From positions 25,502 through 67,029 of the forward strand of contig DCGO01000132.1 of assembly GCA_002314605.1 (NCBI GenBank): DNA of 41,528 bases, given 5' to 3'. The DNA comes from Lentisphaeria bacterium UBA1776 (lineage in GTDB: Bacteria > Verrucomicrobiota > Lentisphaeria > Victivallales > Victivallaceae). A program made the position numbers and the translations under genes. Under the pieces are notes generated by a model. It did not search any database. It saw nothing but the letters and a program-made list of their open reading frames with translations, and had not been told where the DNA came from. Of this stretch, positions 8,702 through 16,240 are shown one piece after another; within the stretch, counting starts at the first letter, position 1; each line of letters starts with the position of its first letter.

Positions 8702-9862
8702 TCAGCGCAGTTTCATGGTCGCCAGTCCCGCCAGAGCGCAAAGCCCGGCCACAATCCAGAACCGGATGGTCAGCTTTGGATCCGGCACGCCAAGCTTCTC
8801 GTAATGATGATGCAGCGGTGCCATCAGGAAAACTCGTTTCCCGTGGCGCCAGCGGTAACTCTTCCGCTGGATCAGCACGGAAGCCGCTTCGATGAAGAAG
8901 ACGAATCCGATGATCGGCAGCAGCAGCTGCTGCCCAAGCATAATGGCCACCAGCGAGAGTGCTCCCCCGAGCGCAAGGCTCCCGGTATCTCCCATGATGA
9001 TGCTTGCCGGCGCACAGTTGTGCCAGAGAAATCCCAGACACCCGCCGGCAATGGCGCATGCATAGACACCCACTTCACCGGCCTGCTGGATGTAGGGTAC
9101 CCGCAGATAGTCGGCGAACACCCGGTGACTGTGGAGATAGGCTACGGCGGCAAAAGCCAAAGCCGCAAAGACCATGCATCCGGCGGCCAGACCGTCCTTG
9201 CCGTCGGTAAGGTTGACGCCGTTGCTGGTCCCTGCCAGCACCGCATAGTTGAAGCCGAGCATGAAGATAAGGCAGAGAGGCATGACCTGCAGCGGCAGAT
9301 AACAGCATGGTGTCTCCATAAAGGGCAGCCAAAGTGCAATCACTTCCCCTCCGGGCAGAAACTGGAACGGCTGTTTGGCCAGCGGACAATAGACCTGCAT
9401 GGTCACGGCTCCGTGGGTTTTGTAAAGGGCATAGATGGCCAGAACGGCCACCACCGCCTGAATCAGCATTTTGGTCCGCTCCGATACCCCGTCCTTTTCC
9501 GAACGCAGATAGCGGGTTTTGATGATGTCGTCCGCCATTCCAAGCAGGGTCAATGCGATGGTGGCCAGGAGAAAGACGATCAGCGTCCGTTCCGGCAGCC
9601 GTCCCCAGAAGACGGTGGAAATCACGATGCCCAGGATGATGACGACCCCGCCCATGAGCGGTGTTTTCGGCTTCTCTTTGGCATCATCGGTTCTGGCGGA
9701 AAGCTGAACACAGTGTTTCCGGAAAAAGGGCAGCAGGGGAGGGATCGCAAGCACGACCAGCAGGAATGCCGTGACAAAAGCTCCGGCGGCCCGGAAGGTC
9801 ACATAGTCAAAGAGCCGCAAAGGACCGAAATACCGGCTTAAGTCCGCCAGAAGATACAACAT
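8702..9862 (-). CDS. mraY: Phospho-N-acetylmuramoyl-pentapeptide transferase
   Basis: Integral membrane enzyme that transfers phospho-MurNAc-pentapeptide to undecaprenyl phosphate to make lipid I. The protein has 386 residues and about ten hydrophobic segments. Family motifs are KPKTPLMGG, LGMADDIIK (the catalytic Asp pair), NGVNLTDGKDGLA, MGDTGSLALGG and LMAPLHHHYEKLG. An insertion of roughly 30 residues in the middle (near GGEVIALWLPF) is typical of the longer MraY forms. It lies 16 bases behind dapA with GGGGAG before the ATG, so it is co-transcribed with dapA. No mur, fts or other dcw gene is beside it. Confidence 0.96.
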   Translation of the reverse strand: MLYLLADLSRYFGPLRLFDYVTFRAAGAFVTAFLLVVLAIPPLLPFFRKHCVQLSARTDDAKEKPKTPLMGGVVIILGIVISTVFWGRLPERTLIVFLLATIALTLLGMADDIIKTRYLRSEKDGVSERTKMLIQAVVAVLAIYALYKTHGAVTMQVYCPLAKQPFQFLPGGEVIALWLPFMETPCCYLPLQVMPLCLIFMLGFNYAVLAGTSNGVNLTDGKDGLAAGCMVFAALAFAAVAYLHSHRVFADYLRVPYIQQAGEVGVYACAIAGGCLGFLWHNCAPASIIMGDTGSLALGGALSLVAIMLGQQLLLPIIGFVFFIEAASVLIQRKSYRWRHGKRVFLMAPLHHHYEKLGVPDPKLTIRFWIVAGLCALAGLATMKLR

Positions 9863-9878
9863 GTTCCGCTGCTCCCCT

Positions 9879-10751
9879 TCAGTTCAGAATCCCGCAGCGT
9901 TTCAGCGTGGCGGCAAGTTTGGCGCGGGAAGCACCCCCGAGTTCGCAGAGGGGGAGGCGGTATTCTTCGGCGATCAGTCCCTTCATGGCCATGGCGGCCT
10001 TGATGGGAATGGGGTTGGTTTCCACAAACTGATCCCGGAAGAGACAGTAGTATTTGCGGTGAAGCGCTGCTGCTGCGGCGAAATCCCCCGATTGAAATGC
10101 CTGGACCATGCGTGTCATTTCCGCCGGAATGATGTTGCTGGAAACACTGATGACCCCGCTGGCTCCCACGGACATCATGGGAAGGGTGAGAGAGTCATCT
10201 CCGGAGAGGACCGTAAGGTCGCACAGATCTTTGATCGCCGAGACACGGTCCACGCTGCCGGCGGCTTCCTTGACGGCGGCGATCATGGGATTGGCCGCCA
10301 GCCTGGCCACGGTGTTTTCGGCGATGGGCACTCCCACCCGGCCGGGAACATTGTACAGGATCACCGGCAGACCGCCCTTGTCGGCGACTTCGCTGAAATG
10401 GCGGTACAGTCCTTCCTGAGTCGGCTTGTTGTAATACGGCGTCACCTGCAAAGTCGCATCCGCTCCGTCCAGCTTGGCCTGGCGGGTCATTTCAATGGCT
10501 TCCCGGGTGCAGTTGGCGCCGGTGCCGGCAATGATCTGACAGCGGTGATCCGCCCGGGCGATGACCCGGCGGATCACCTGTTCATGCTCTTCGAAACTGA
10601 GGGTGGGTGATTCTCCGGTAGTTCCCACCGGCACAATGCCGGCGACGCCGCCGGCGATCTGCATATCCACCAGACGGTCCAGTGTTTCCAGATCCACTTT
10701 GCCATCCCGGAACGGCGTAACCAGTGCTGTATAGACACCCTTGATTTCCAT
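9879..10751 (-). CDS. dapA: 4-hydroxy-tetrahydrodipicolinate synthase
   Basis: Condenses pyruvate with aspartate semialdehyde, the first committed step to diaminopimelate and lysine. The protein has 290 residues, the usual length. T44-T45 (VGTTGES), Y133 and R138 (LYNVPGR) and the Schiff-base lysine K161 (AAVKEAAG) stand at the same numbers as in the E. coli enzyme. The start at 10751 is set by GGAG eight bases upstream and a promoter at 10796-10823; the frame is open much further upstream but that part is not coding. It probably feeds meso-DAP to the peptidoglycan pathway together with the next gene, mraY. The short leader has no room for a lysine riboswitch. Confidence 0.96.
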   Translation of the reverse strand: MEIKGVYTALVTPFRDGKVDLETLDRLVDMQIAGGVAGIVPVGTTGESPTLSFEEHEQVIRRVIARADHRCQIIAGTGANCTREAIEMTRQAKLDGADATLQVTPYYNKPTQEGLYRHFSEVADKGGLPVILYNVPGRVGVPIAENTVARLAANPMIAAVKEAAGSVDRVSAIKDLCDLTVLSGDDSLTLPMMSVGASGVISVSSNIIPAEMTRMVQAFQSGDFAAAAALHRKYYCLFRDQFVETNPIPIKAAMAMKGLIAEEYRLPLCELGGASRAKLAATLKRCGILN

Positions 10752-10795
10752 GATTTCATCTCCTTGCTTGAAGTCGTTCACCTTTTCAAGGAAAT

Positions 10796-10823
10796 AAAAT
10801 AGCTCAAGAATCATCTTTTTCAA
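10796..10823 (-). promoter_or_regulatory. Promoter of dapA-mraY
   Basis: Minus-strand TTGAAA, 16-base spacer ending in GC, TATTTT. Predicted transcription start about 38 bases before the dapA ATG. Confidence 0.65.
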
Positions 10824-10842
10824 TGAAAAAAATGCAGAAAAC

Positions 10843-10871
10843 TTGCAAAAATGCCCCTTGCGGGGTAAAGT
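10843..10871 (+). promoter_or_regulatory. Possible promoter of the lipoprotein gene
   Basis: TTGCAA, 17-base spacer, TAAAGT (each box four of six to the sigma-70 consensus), 22 bases before the ATG at 10894. It lies divergently beside the dapA promoter. Confidence 0.4.
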
Positions 10872-10893
10872 AATTAGAAACGAAGGGATTTTT

Positions 10894-11640
10894 ATGAGGA
10901 AAACGGTGTTTCTGGCGGGTTCGGCGGTCCTTCTGGCACTGCTGGCCGGGTGTGTGCATTTTGAATATGAAGGCAAGGAAGAACCGGCACTGAATGCGGA
11001 GGCCAGGGTTTACCGCAATCTGGATCTGCCCTTGAAGGACGGCAGAATGCTGGGCAAGGCAGTGGCCTGGGGCGGATATCAGGATGTTTCGCTGGATCGT
11101 CTGGAGGAGAAACTCAAGGAGGAGGCCGCCGCCCGCGGTGCCAATATGGTGTGCGTCACGGCGGATCAGGTCATTCCCGGCAGCATGGTGGTACGGGTGG
11201 ATCCCATGATCCAGACCATGGAGACGGTAAACCCCGGAAACATGTATTCCCTCAATCAGATCCAGAAGGATTTCGACGGCGGCTACGGTCAGGCGGAGCT
11301 TTTCGGCAAGAACGCCAAGTCCAAGGAAAAGAGTGTTGCACAGGTCCGGGATTACAAGCGGATCATCCGGGCGGAATTCTATTACTCCAAAAATCCTCCG
11401 GTCGTGAAAAACAGAAAGCCATCGAAGAAGGCTCCGGCAGTCAAAAAGACTGCGGTGAAAAAACAGAATTCCGAACCCGCTGACGGAAAAAACAGTGCGA
11501 CCGTTGTGGCGGATCAGCTGGCCGCCGCCGGTTCGAAGAAAACTGCCCCTGCTTCGGCGAAGCCTGCTCCTGCCCCGGCGAAGCCTGCTCCTGCGGAGGA
11601 AAAGCCCCTATCCGTCACCCCTCCGCCTCCGGTCAAATAG
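10894..11640 (+). CDS. Lipoprotein with DUF4156-like core and Lys/Pro/Ala-rich tail
   Basis: A signal peptide with lipobox LLAGC gives a lipid-anchored protein of 248 residues. A folded part to about residue 165 contains VSLDRLEEKLKEEAAARGAN followed by VCVTADQ, a pattern seen in small envelope lipoproteins that gather many copies of an 'A..GAN.V' motif. The rest is a disordered tail with many lysines, then AKPAPAPAKPAPAEEKP-type repeats of the sort that span or contact the cell wall. ATG 10894 (GAAGGGA ahead) is preferred because it begins the signal peptide. The function is not known. It ends 15 bases from the convergent GHL10 gene and no hairpin separates them. Confidence 0.75.
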   Translation: MRKTVFLAGSAVLLALLAGCVHFEYEGKEEPALNAEARVYRNLDLPLKDGRMLGKAVAWGGYQDVSLDRLEEKLKEEAAARGANMVCVTADQVIPGSMVVRVDPMIQTMETVNPGNMYSLNQIQKDFDGGYGQAELFGKNAKSKEKSVAQVRDYKRIIRAEFYYSKNPPVVKNRKPSKKAPAVKKTAVKKQNSEPADGKNSATVVADQLAAAGSKKTAPASAKPAPAPAKPAPAEEKPLSVTPPPPVK

Positions 11641-11655
11641 TGTGTTTTTTCCTCT

Positions 11656-13017
11656 TCAGCGGAGTTTCGGGTACCGCATGGGTCCCGGTTCCGCCGGGAT
11701 CCGTTTTTTCCACAGATTCTGCAGCTGTTTCAGCGCCTGCCGCAAGGCGGGTTTTCCGGGATTCAGCAGACTGCCGGCCCGGTAGAGAACTTGCCCCGAG
11801 ATTTCCGGATAACGGTTGTTGTACCGCAGCTGATTGACCAGTTCCGCCGGATTGTCCCACTGGGGATTCTCGCCGATCCGGTAGGGCGCCATGCCGATAT
11901 ACAGTTTCACCCGGGTCCCCCGGACTTGCTGTACCCACCAGTCCGTCAGCGCGGCGTAGGCGGCGGTGTCGTGCCCGAAGGGCCAGTAAAGCTGGGGGAT
12001 GATGCTGTCCACATACTGATTTTTCACCCAGAGGCGGGTGTCTGCATACTGGATCAGAAGAGAAGATTTTCCAGCCGTCAGGGAGCCTTCCGGGCGTTCT
12101 TTCCGGTTGGCCCAGATTCCGAAGGGGCTGACTCCGAAGGGGATTTTGCGGCCGCTTTTCCGCTGATAATCGTTCAGGGTCGCCCGGATTTCCCGGATGA
12201 GGCGCGTGACGTTTTCGGTCCGCCACTGAGCGCGGGAGAGGCGCCGGGGATTGTTGCGGACATAGGTCGCCGCATCGATATTGCCCATGGCTTCGTATGG
12301 ATAAAAATAATCGTCAAAGACAATGCCGTCCACAGGATATTTTTCGGCGATCTCCCGGACGGTCTGCACCACATGGCGGATCACCGCCGGTTCGCCGGGA
12401 TTCAGAAAAAGCAGACGGCTGCCGTCGGCATTCCGGTTTTCCAGCACCAGGTGCGGATGTTTCCGGGCAAAGTTGGCCGGAGCGAGCGTAGAGAGATACC
12501 GGAGTTTGGTCAGTTTGGTCCTGCCGGTCACCCGGTAGGGGTTGAGCCAGGCGTGGAACTGCATGCCTCTCCGGTGGGCTTCCTGAATGGCGCTCTGAAG
12601 CGGGTCCCCGCCGCCGGAAGGGGGGACACCCTCCTGGCCGGAAAGATAGCGGGACCAGGGATTGAACCGGGAGGCGTAAAAAGCGTCATTGCAGGGGCGG
12701 ACCTGAAAAAACACCGCATTGATCCGGTAGGCGGCCAGTCCCGTCAGAACCCGCCGGAATGAATTCAGAAATCCGGCAGCACTCGGAGAAACCGGAATAT
12801 CAAGATTTTCCACCGTGGCGACCCACGCTCCGCGCATTTCCGCAGCGGGGTCGCGGTAGGTCCGGGGGATCAGCACCTTGCCGGGAACGACGCGCCCGGC
12901 GTACCGCTCCTGCCCCCCGTCCGGGCGCCGCAGAACCTCCAGCGGAGCGGCTCCGCACAGAATCAGCGGCAGCATCATGGCCGGACAAAATCGGATAAAA
13001 GCCGGTTTTCTTCGCAT
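11656..13017 (-). CDS. Secreted GHL10-type (DUF187) glycoside hydrolase-like protein
   Basis: TIM-barrel protein of the glycosyl-hydrolase-like 10 family: EMRGAWVATVENLD at the start of the domain, INAVFFQVRP, GMQFHAWLNPYRV, PVDGIVFDDYFYP (likely catalytic acids) and IIPQLYWPFG. Homologues are exported enzymes thought to act on peptidoglycan or other glycans. With a start at 13017 the product is 453 residues and opens with MRRK plus a hydrophobic stretch ending near CGAA, a fair signal peptide. The longest open frame would begin at 13101, which lies upstream of the predicted transcription start (about 13095) and so is unlikely. The best Shine-Dalgarno (AGGAGG) instead serves a different-frame ORF at 13082 described separately. 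ATG 12978 is a third option, overlapping that ORF's stop as ATGA. Confidence 0.85.
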   Translation of the reverse strand: MRRKPAFIRFCPAMMLPLILCGAAPLEVLRRPDGGQERYAGRVVPGKVLIPRTYRDPAAEMRGAWVATVENLDIPVSPSAAGFLNSFRRVLTGLAAYRINAVFFQVRPCNDAFYASRFNPWSRYLSGQEGVPPSGGGDPLQSAIQEAHRRGMQFHAWLNPYRVTGRTKLTKLRYLSTLAPANFARKHPHLVLENRNADGSRLLFLNPGEPAVIRHVVQTVREIAEKYPVDGIVFDDYFYPYEAMGNIDAATYVRNNPRRLSRAQWRTENVTRLIREIRATLNDYQRKSGRKIPFGVSPFGIWANRKERPEGSLTAGKSSLLIQYADTRLWVKNQYVDSIIPQLYWPFGHDTAAYAALTDWWVQQVRGTRVKLYIGMAPYRIGENPQWDNPAELVNQLRYNNRYPEISGQVLYRAGSLLNPGKPALRQALKQLQNLWKKRIPAEPGPMRYPKLR

Positions 13018-13082
13018 AAACGGTTTTCCGCACCTTTTTTTCCCGGACCCTGCTTTTCGGCAAACAATGTATTTGAAGCCAT
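12975..13082 (-). other. Upstream ORF with strong ribosome site and A7 slippery run
   Basis: ATG at 13082 has AGGAGG five bases before it and sits about 13 bases after the predicted transcription start. It reads 35 codons (MASNTLFAEKQGPGKK at the beginning) to a TGA at 12977-12975 that overlaps an ATG of the GHL10 frame. Codons 14-16 are GGA AAA AAA, giving a seven-A run (13035-13041) in the phase of a -1 slippery heptamer. A -1 shift there enters the GHL10 frame exactly. It may be a leader ORF, a programmed frameshift or a homopolymer sequence error. Confidence 0.45.
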
Positions 13083-13101
13083 GGACACCTCCTCTTTTCA
13101 T

Positions 13102-13131
13102 AATATAGCATCCCCCTGCGGGTTTTGCGAA
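13102..13131 (-). promoter_or_regulatory. Promoter of the GHL10 gene
   Basis: Minus-strand -10 TATATT preceded by TGC (extended -10) at 13107-13102. The -35 is weak, TTCGCA with an 18-base spacer. The extended -10 may compensate. Confidence 0.45.
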
Positions 13132-13166
13132 CCGCCGGTCTCTTTTCCTGACGGCGGGGCGGAGGA

Positions 13167-14126
13167 TCAGGACTGCTTCGGTTTTCTGCCGGAACGGGGA
13201 TGGGCGGCACCGTAAACTTCCCGCATCCGGGCGGAACTTACATGGGTGTAGATCTGGGTCGTACTCAGATTTTCATGTCCCAGAAGCTCCTGAATGCTCC
13301 GGAGGTCCGCCCCGGCGTCCAGCATGTGGGTGGCAAAAGAGTGACGGAGCTTGTGGGGCGTAAGGTCCGGCGGCAGCCCGGCTTCCAGGAGGTAGTTCTT
13401 CAGATTCCGCTGAAAGGACCTGGCAGTGATCCGTTCGCCGAAGCGGTTCAGGAAAAGCGGACTTTCCGGCAGCCTTTCTCCGCCTGCGGCATGACGGAGG
13501 GGATAGTAGTCCCGGATGGCCCGGACTGCGGAACCGCCCAGCATGCCGAGGCGCTCTTTTTTGCCTTTGCCTCGGAGACGGGCGATACCGGCTCCCAGGT
13601 CCAGATCGCCGTAATTCAACCCCACCGCCTCGCTGATACGCATGCCGGCACTGTAAATGGTTTCGATCATGGCCCGGTCCCGTGCCATGGCAAAAGCGGC
13701 GGAATCGTCACTTGCGGCAGTCCCGTTGGCGGCAGCGGTCTGCCAGAAGTTCCCCACCGCCCGGACCAGACGGTCCACTGCCTCCACTGACATGATCTGC
13801 GGCAGATTCCGGTCCTGTTTCGGCGGGGACACCTGCCGGAAAGGATTGGAGGGAACAAGTTTTTCCCGCTCCAGATACCGGAAGAAACTCCGCATGGCCG
13901 AGAGTTTCCGCTGAATGGACCGTTTGGATTCCTCGTGCTGAAAGAGTTCGAACATAAAGGTCCTGGCCTGATCGGCATCCACAGACGCCCATCCGTCAAA
14001 TTCCGGGTCGCCTGCCGTCAATTCTGCAAACTGGCGGATATCCCGGCAGTACGCGGCCACGGTATGACGGCTCATGTTCCGTTCGATCTCCAGATACTGG
14101 AGGAAGCGATTCAGCGATTCACTCAT
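13167..14126 (-). CDS. xer: XerC/XerD-type tyrosine recombinase
   Basis: Site-specific recombinase of 319 residues, the usual size for the XerC/D proteins that resolve chromosome dimers. All catalytic residues are visible: R163 (AGMRISEAVGL), K187 (RGKGKKER), H258 and R261 (HKLRHSFATH), H284 (LLGHENLSTT) and Tyr293 (QIYTH). The N-terminal SAM-like DNA-binding domain covers about 1-100. A short Ala/Ser/Asp-rich insertion (about 130-145) lengthens the linker. The start overlaps the recN stop by eight bases, and recN-xer is a housekeeping repair/segregation pair, so this is not a phage or transposon integrase. Whether it is XerC or XerD cannot be said without the partner. No dif site was identified nearby. 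Confidence 0.9.
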   Translation of the reverse strand: MSESLNRFLQYLEIERNMSRHTVAAYCRDIRQFAELTAGDPEFDGWASVDADQARTFMFELFQHEESKRSIQRKLSAMRSFFRYLEREKLVPSNPFRQVSPPKQDRNLPQIMSVEAVDRLVRAVGNFWQTAAANGTAASDDSAAFAMARDRAMIETIYSAGMRISEAVGLNYGDLDLGAGIARLRGKGKKERLGMLGGSAVRAIRDYYPLRHAAGGERLPESPLFLNRFGERITARSFQRNLKNYLLEAGLPPDLTPHKLRHSFATHMLDAGADLRSIQELLGHENLSTTQIYTHVSSARMREVYGAAHPRSGRKPKQS

Positions 14127-15786
14127 GGGACACCGTTTTTTTCAGCAGTTTGCACGCATGTTCCAGCGCCGCCGCCCCGCCGCCCAGCATCCGGGCGATC
14201 TCCTGTTTTCTGCCGTTTTTGTCCAGAACGGCCACCGAAGTTGAGGTCCGATTATCCGTCACATGCTTCGTCACAACAAAGTGACGGTCCGCCTGGACCG
14301 CCACCTGTGCCAGGTGGGAAATACAGAGGATCTGCCGTCTTTTCCCCAAATGACGGAGTTCCTCCCCCACTTGGACGGCGGTCTCTCCGCCGATATTCAC
14401 ATCGATTTCGTCAAAAATGGAGACCGGGACCCGGTCGGCATCTGCGAGAACCGTTTTCAGGGCCAGCATGATGCGGGAGAGTTCTCCGCTGCTGGCGATC
14501 TTCCGCAGAGGCCGCGGCGGTTCTCCGGGGTTGGGGGAAAAGAGCCACTCGAAACGGTCCTGTCCGTTGGGCCCGGGTTCCGTCACATCCCATTCCGCTT
14601 CCAGCAGTCCTGCGGCAAAGCCCAGCGCCGCCAGTTTCTTTCCGGTTTCGGCGGCAAATTTTTCCGCTGCCGTTTTCCGGAGTGCAGTCAGTTTTTTTGC
14701 ATATCCGGCCAGTTCCGCCGTCAGAACCTTTTCTTTTTCGTCAAATTCCCGCCGCCTGGCATCCCCCGTCCGGTAGGCTTCGGCTTTTTGTCCCGCCTCT
14801 TCGGCGGCAGTCAGCACCTGTTCCAGGGTGGGGCCGTAACGGCGCTTCAGGGTGTAAAGAGCATCCAGACGGGTCTCAATGGCGGCCAGAGCTTCCCCGT
14901 CCAGCTCCACGGAATCCCCGAAGCGTACAATGGCATCCGCCAGTTCCAGGACATTTTCGCTCAGAACCCCGCAGGTCTCAAGGAGGCGTGTTCCCTCGTC
15001 GGGGGCCAGTTTCGCCAGTTCCTGCAGCATCCGGTAGGCTTCGGAAAGCCGGTCGGCCACGGAATCTTCGCCATCAGAAAGCAGTGCATTCAAAGACCCT
15101 GCGTCTTCCTTGATGACCCGGGCGTGGGAGGCCAGTTCATGTTTTGCACCAAGTTCTTCATCTTCATGGAGTTTGGGATCGACTTCGCGGATTTCCTCTG
15201 CAAGCATCTGGAAGTGTGCGGCCTCGGCGGCGGAGGGCATGTCTTTTTCGAACGACTCCCGCTCGGCATGCAGTGCCCGCATCCGGGTGCAGCAGTCGGC
15301 ACATTGATTTTTCAATTCCCCTGCATTGGCGAAGCGGTCCAGCAGTTCCAGCTGGATCTGAGGGTGGATCAGGGACTGGTGCTCATTGGCGGCATGGATG
15401 TCGATCAGCAGTTCTCCCACAGTACGCAGCAGATGAACGGTCACGGGGGAATCATTGAGGTAACAGCGACCGGAATTTTCCGTGATGACGCGCTTCAGCT
15501 GGAGTTCGCCGTTTTCGCAGTGGGGCACCCCCGCTTTCTCGAGAATGGGGGCCAGTTCCGAGAGAATGGCATCTTTCAGACGGAAGATCCCGCAGATGCT
15601 GCACCGGGCGGCGCCGGTGCGGATGATCGATCGGTCTCCGCGGCCCCCGAGGAGCAGGGAAACGGCCCCCAGCAGCACCGACTTTCCGGCGCCGGTCTCG
15701 CCGGTTACCACATTGAAGCCGGGCGCAAACTCGATCTCGCCGTGTTCGATCAGGGCAAGGTTGTCAATTCCGAGATAGGTCAGCAT
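14119..15786 (-). CDS. recN: DNA repair protein RecN (SMC-like ATPase)
   Basis: SMC-like ATPase that acts at DNA double-strand breaks. Walker A GETGAGKS is at 29-36, a long coiled-coil middle carries many Glu/Lys/Ala heptads, the ABC signature is SSGELSRIMLALK, and Walker B with the D-loop is VSIFDEIDVNIGGETA. The length of 555 residues is normal. Its first 23 bases overlap the end of the HNH gene and its end overlaps xer, so the three are translated together. No LexA-type operator can be pointed to because the operon promoter is upstream, beyond the HNH gene or glyQS. Confidence 0.95.
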   Translation of the reverse strand: MLTYLGIDNLALIEHGEIEFAPGFNVVTGETGAGKSVLLGAVSLLLGGRGDRSIIRTGAARCSICGIFRLKDAILSELAPILEKAGVPHCENGELQLKRVITENSGRCYLNDSPVTVHLLRTVGELLIDIHAANEHQSLIHPQIQLELLDRFANAGELKNQCADCCTRMRALHAERESFEKDMPSAAEAAHFQMLAEEIREVDPKLHEDEELGAKHELASHARVIKEDAGSLNALLSDGEDSVADRLSEAYRMLQELAKLAPDEGTRLLETCGVLSENVLELADAIVRFGDSVELDGEALAAIETRLDALYTLKRRYGPTLEQVLTAAEEAGQKAEAYRTGDARRREFDEKEKVLTAELAGYAKKLTALRKTAAEKFAAETGKKLAALGFAAGLLEAEWDVTEPGPNGQDRFEWLFSPNPGEPPRPLRKIASSGELSRIMLALKTVLADADRVPVSIFDEIDVNIGGETAVQVGEELRHLGKRRQILCISHLAQVAVQADRHFVVTKHVTDNRTSTSVAVLDKNGRKQEIARMLGGGAAALEHACKLLKKTVSHE

Positions 15787-16081
15787 CGCCAGAATTTTCC
15801 ATCTTCCGCAGGATCATCTCCGCCGGGGTGAAATATTTTTTCGCCTGATTGCAGGCCCTGCAGCAGACGACCAGGTTTCCCCGGGTGCTGCGACCGCCCC
15901 GGGCTACGGGGACGATATGGTCCAGAGTGAGTTCATTTTCTGGAAATTTCTTCCCGCAGTAGTGACAGATGCCTGCTTTGAAGAGATTGCGGAAATAGGG
16001 GGTGTTCCGCAGTTCCCGGGCCTTGGCCCGTTCCCGGCGGATATGCGTCTCGTCACGTTCAATCTCAATCCAGTCGTCCAT
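15764..16081 (-). CDS. Small HNH endonuclease
   Basis: 105 residues with a complete HNH fold: CHYCGKKF (first zinc pair), LTLDHIVPVARGG (the catalytic DH), GNLVVCCRACNQAK (second zinc pair and the final N/H position). The N-terminus is charged and likely helical. Single-domain HNH proteins of this kind occur outside mobile elements and may nick or cut DNA; no target is known. It overlaps recN by 23 bases and precedes it in the transcript, which suggests a repair-linked role. AGGACAGGGT before the ATG serves as ribosome site. Confidence 0.85.
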   Translation of the reverse strand: MDDWIEIERDETHIRRERAKARELRNTPYFRNLFKAGICHYCGKKFPENELTLDHIVPVARGGRSTRGNLVVCCRACNQAKKYFTPAEMILRKMENSGDADLSRN

Positions 16082-16130
16082 ACCCTGTCCTTCAAATCAC
16101 TCCGGTCCGGCCGGCCTTGTCCGATCTTTC

Positions 16131-16240
16131 CCGGAGGCTCGAGATGCCGGCATTCGACATTTGCTGGCGGGTGCTGCCCGCCGGAGGCTCGAGAGGCCGG
16201 AGGCCGACAGTCGACCACCTGTCCGGGGGTGCTACCCCCC
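16131..16240. repeat. Two 50-bp imperfect tandem units with GC-rich hairpins
   Basis: CCGGAGGCTCGAGA begins at 16131 and again at 16181, exactly 50 bases apart; the next six bases differ by one. Each unit ends in a hairpin: GGCGGG/CCCGCC (16166-16182) and GGGGGT/ACCCCC (16225-16239). The second hairpin covers the glyQS stop codon (16234-16232). It occupies most of the glyQS-HNH gap and looks like a dispersed intergenic repeat family. Confidence 0.7.

Noticed and set aside
6901..8895. Plus-strand open frame of 664 codons
   Set aside because: Antisense to the second SpoIIE phosphatase and the end of mraY; no recognisable domains.
10752..10795. Lysine riboswitch ahead of dapA
   Set aside because: The leader is about 38 bases, too short.
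13167..14126. Xer gene as a phage or island integrase
   Set aside because: It overlaps recN in a housekeeping string and no attachment-site duplication or mobile genes are near.
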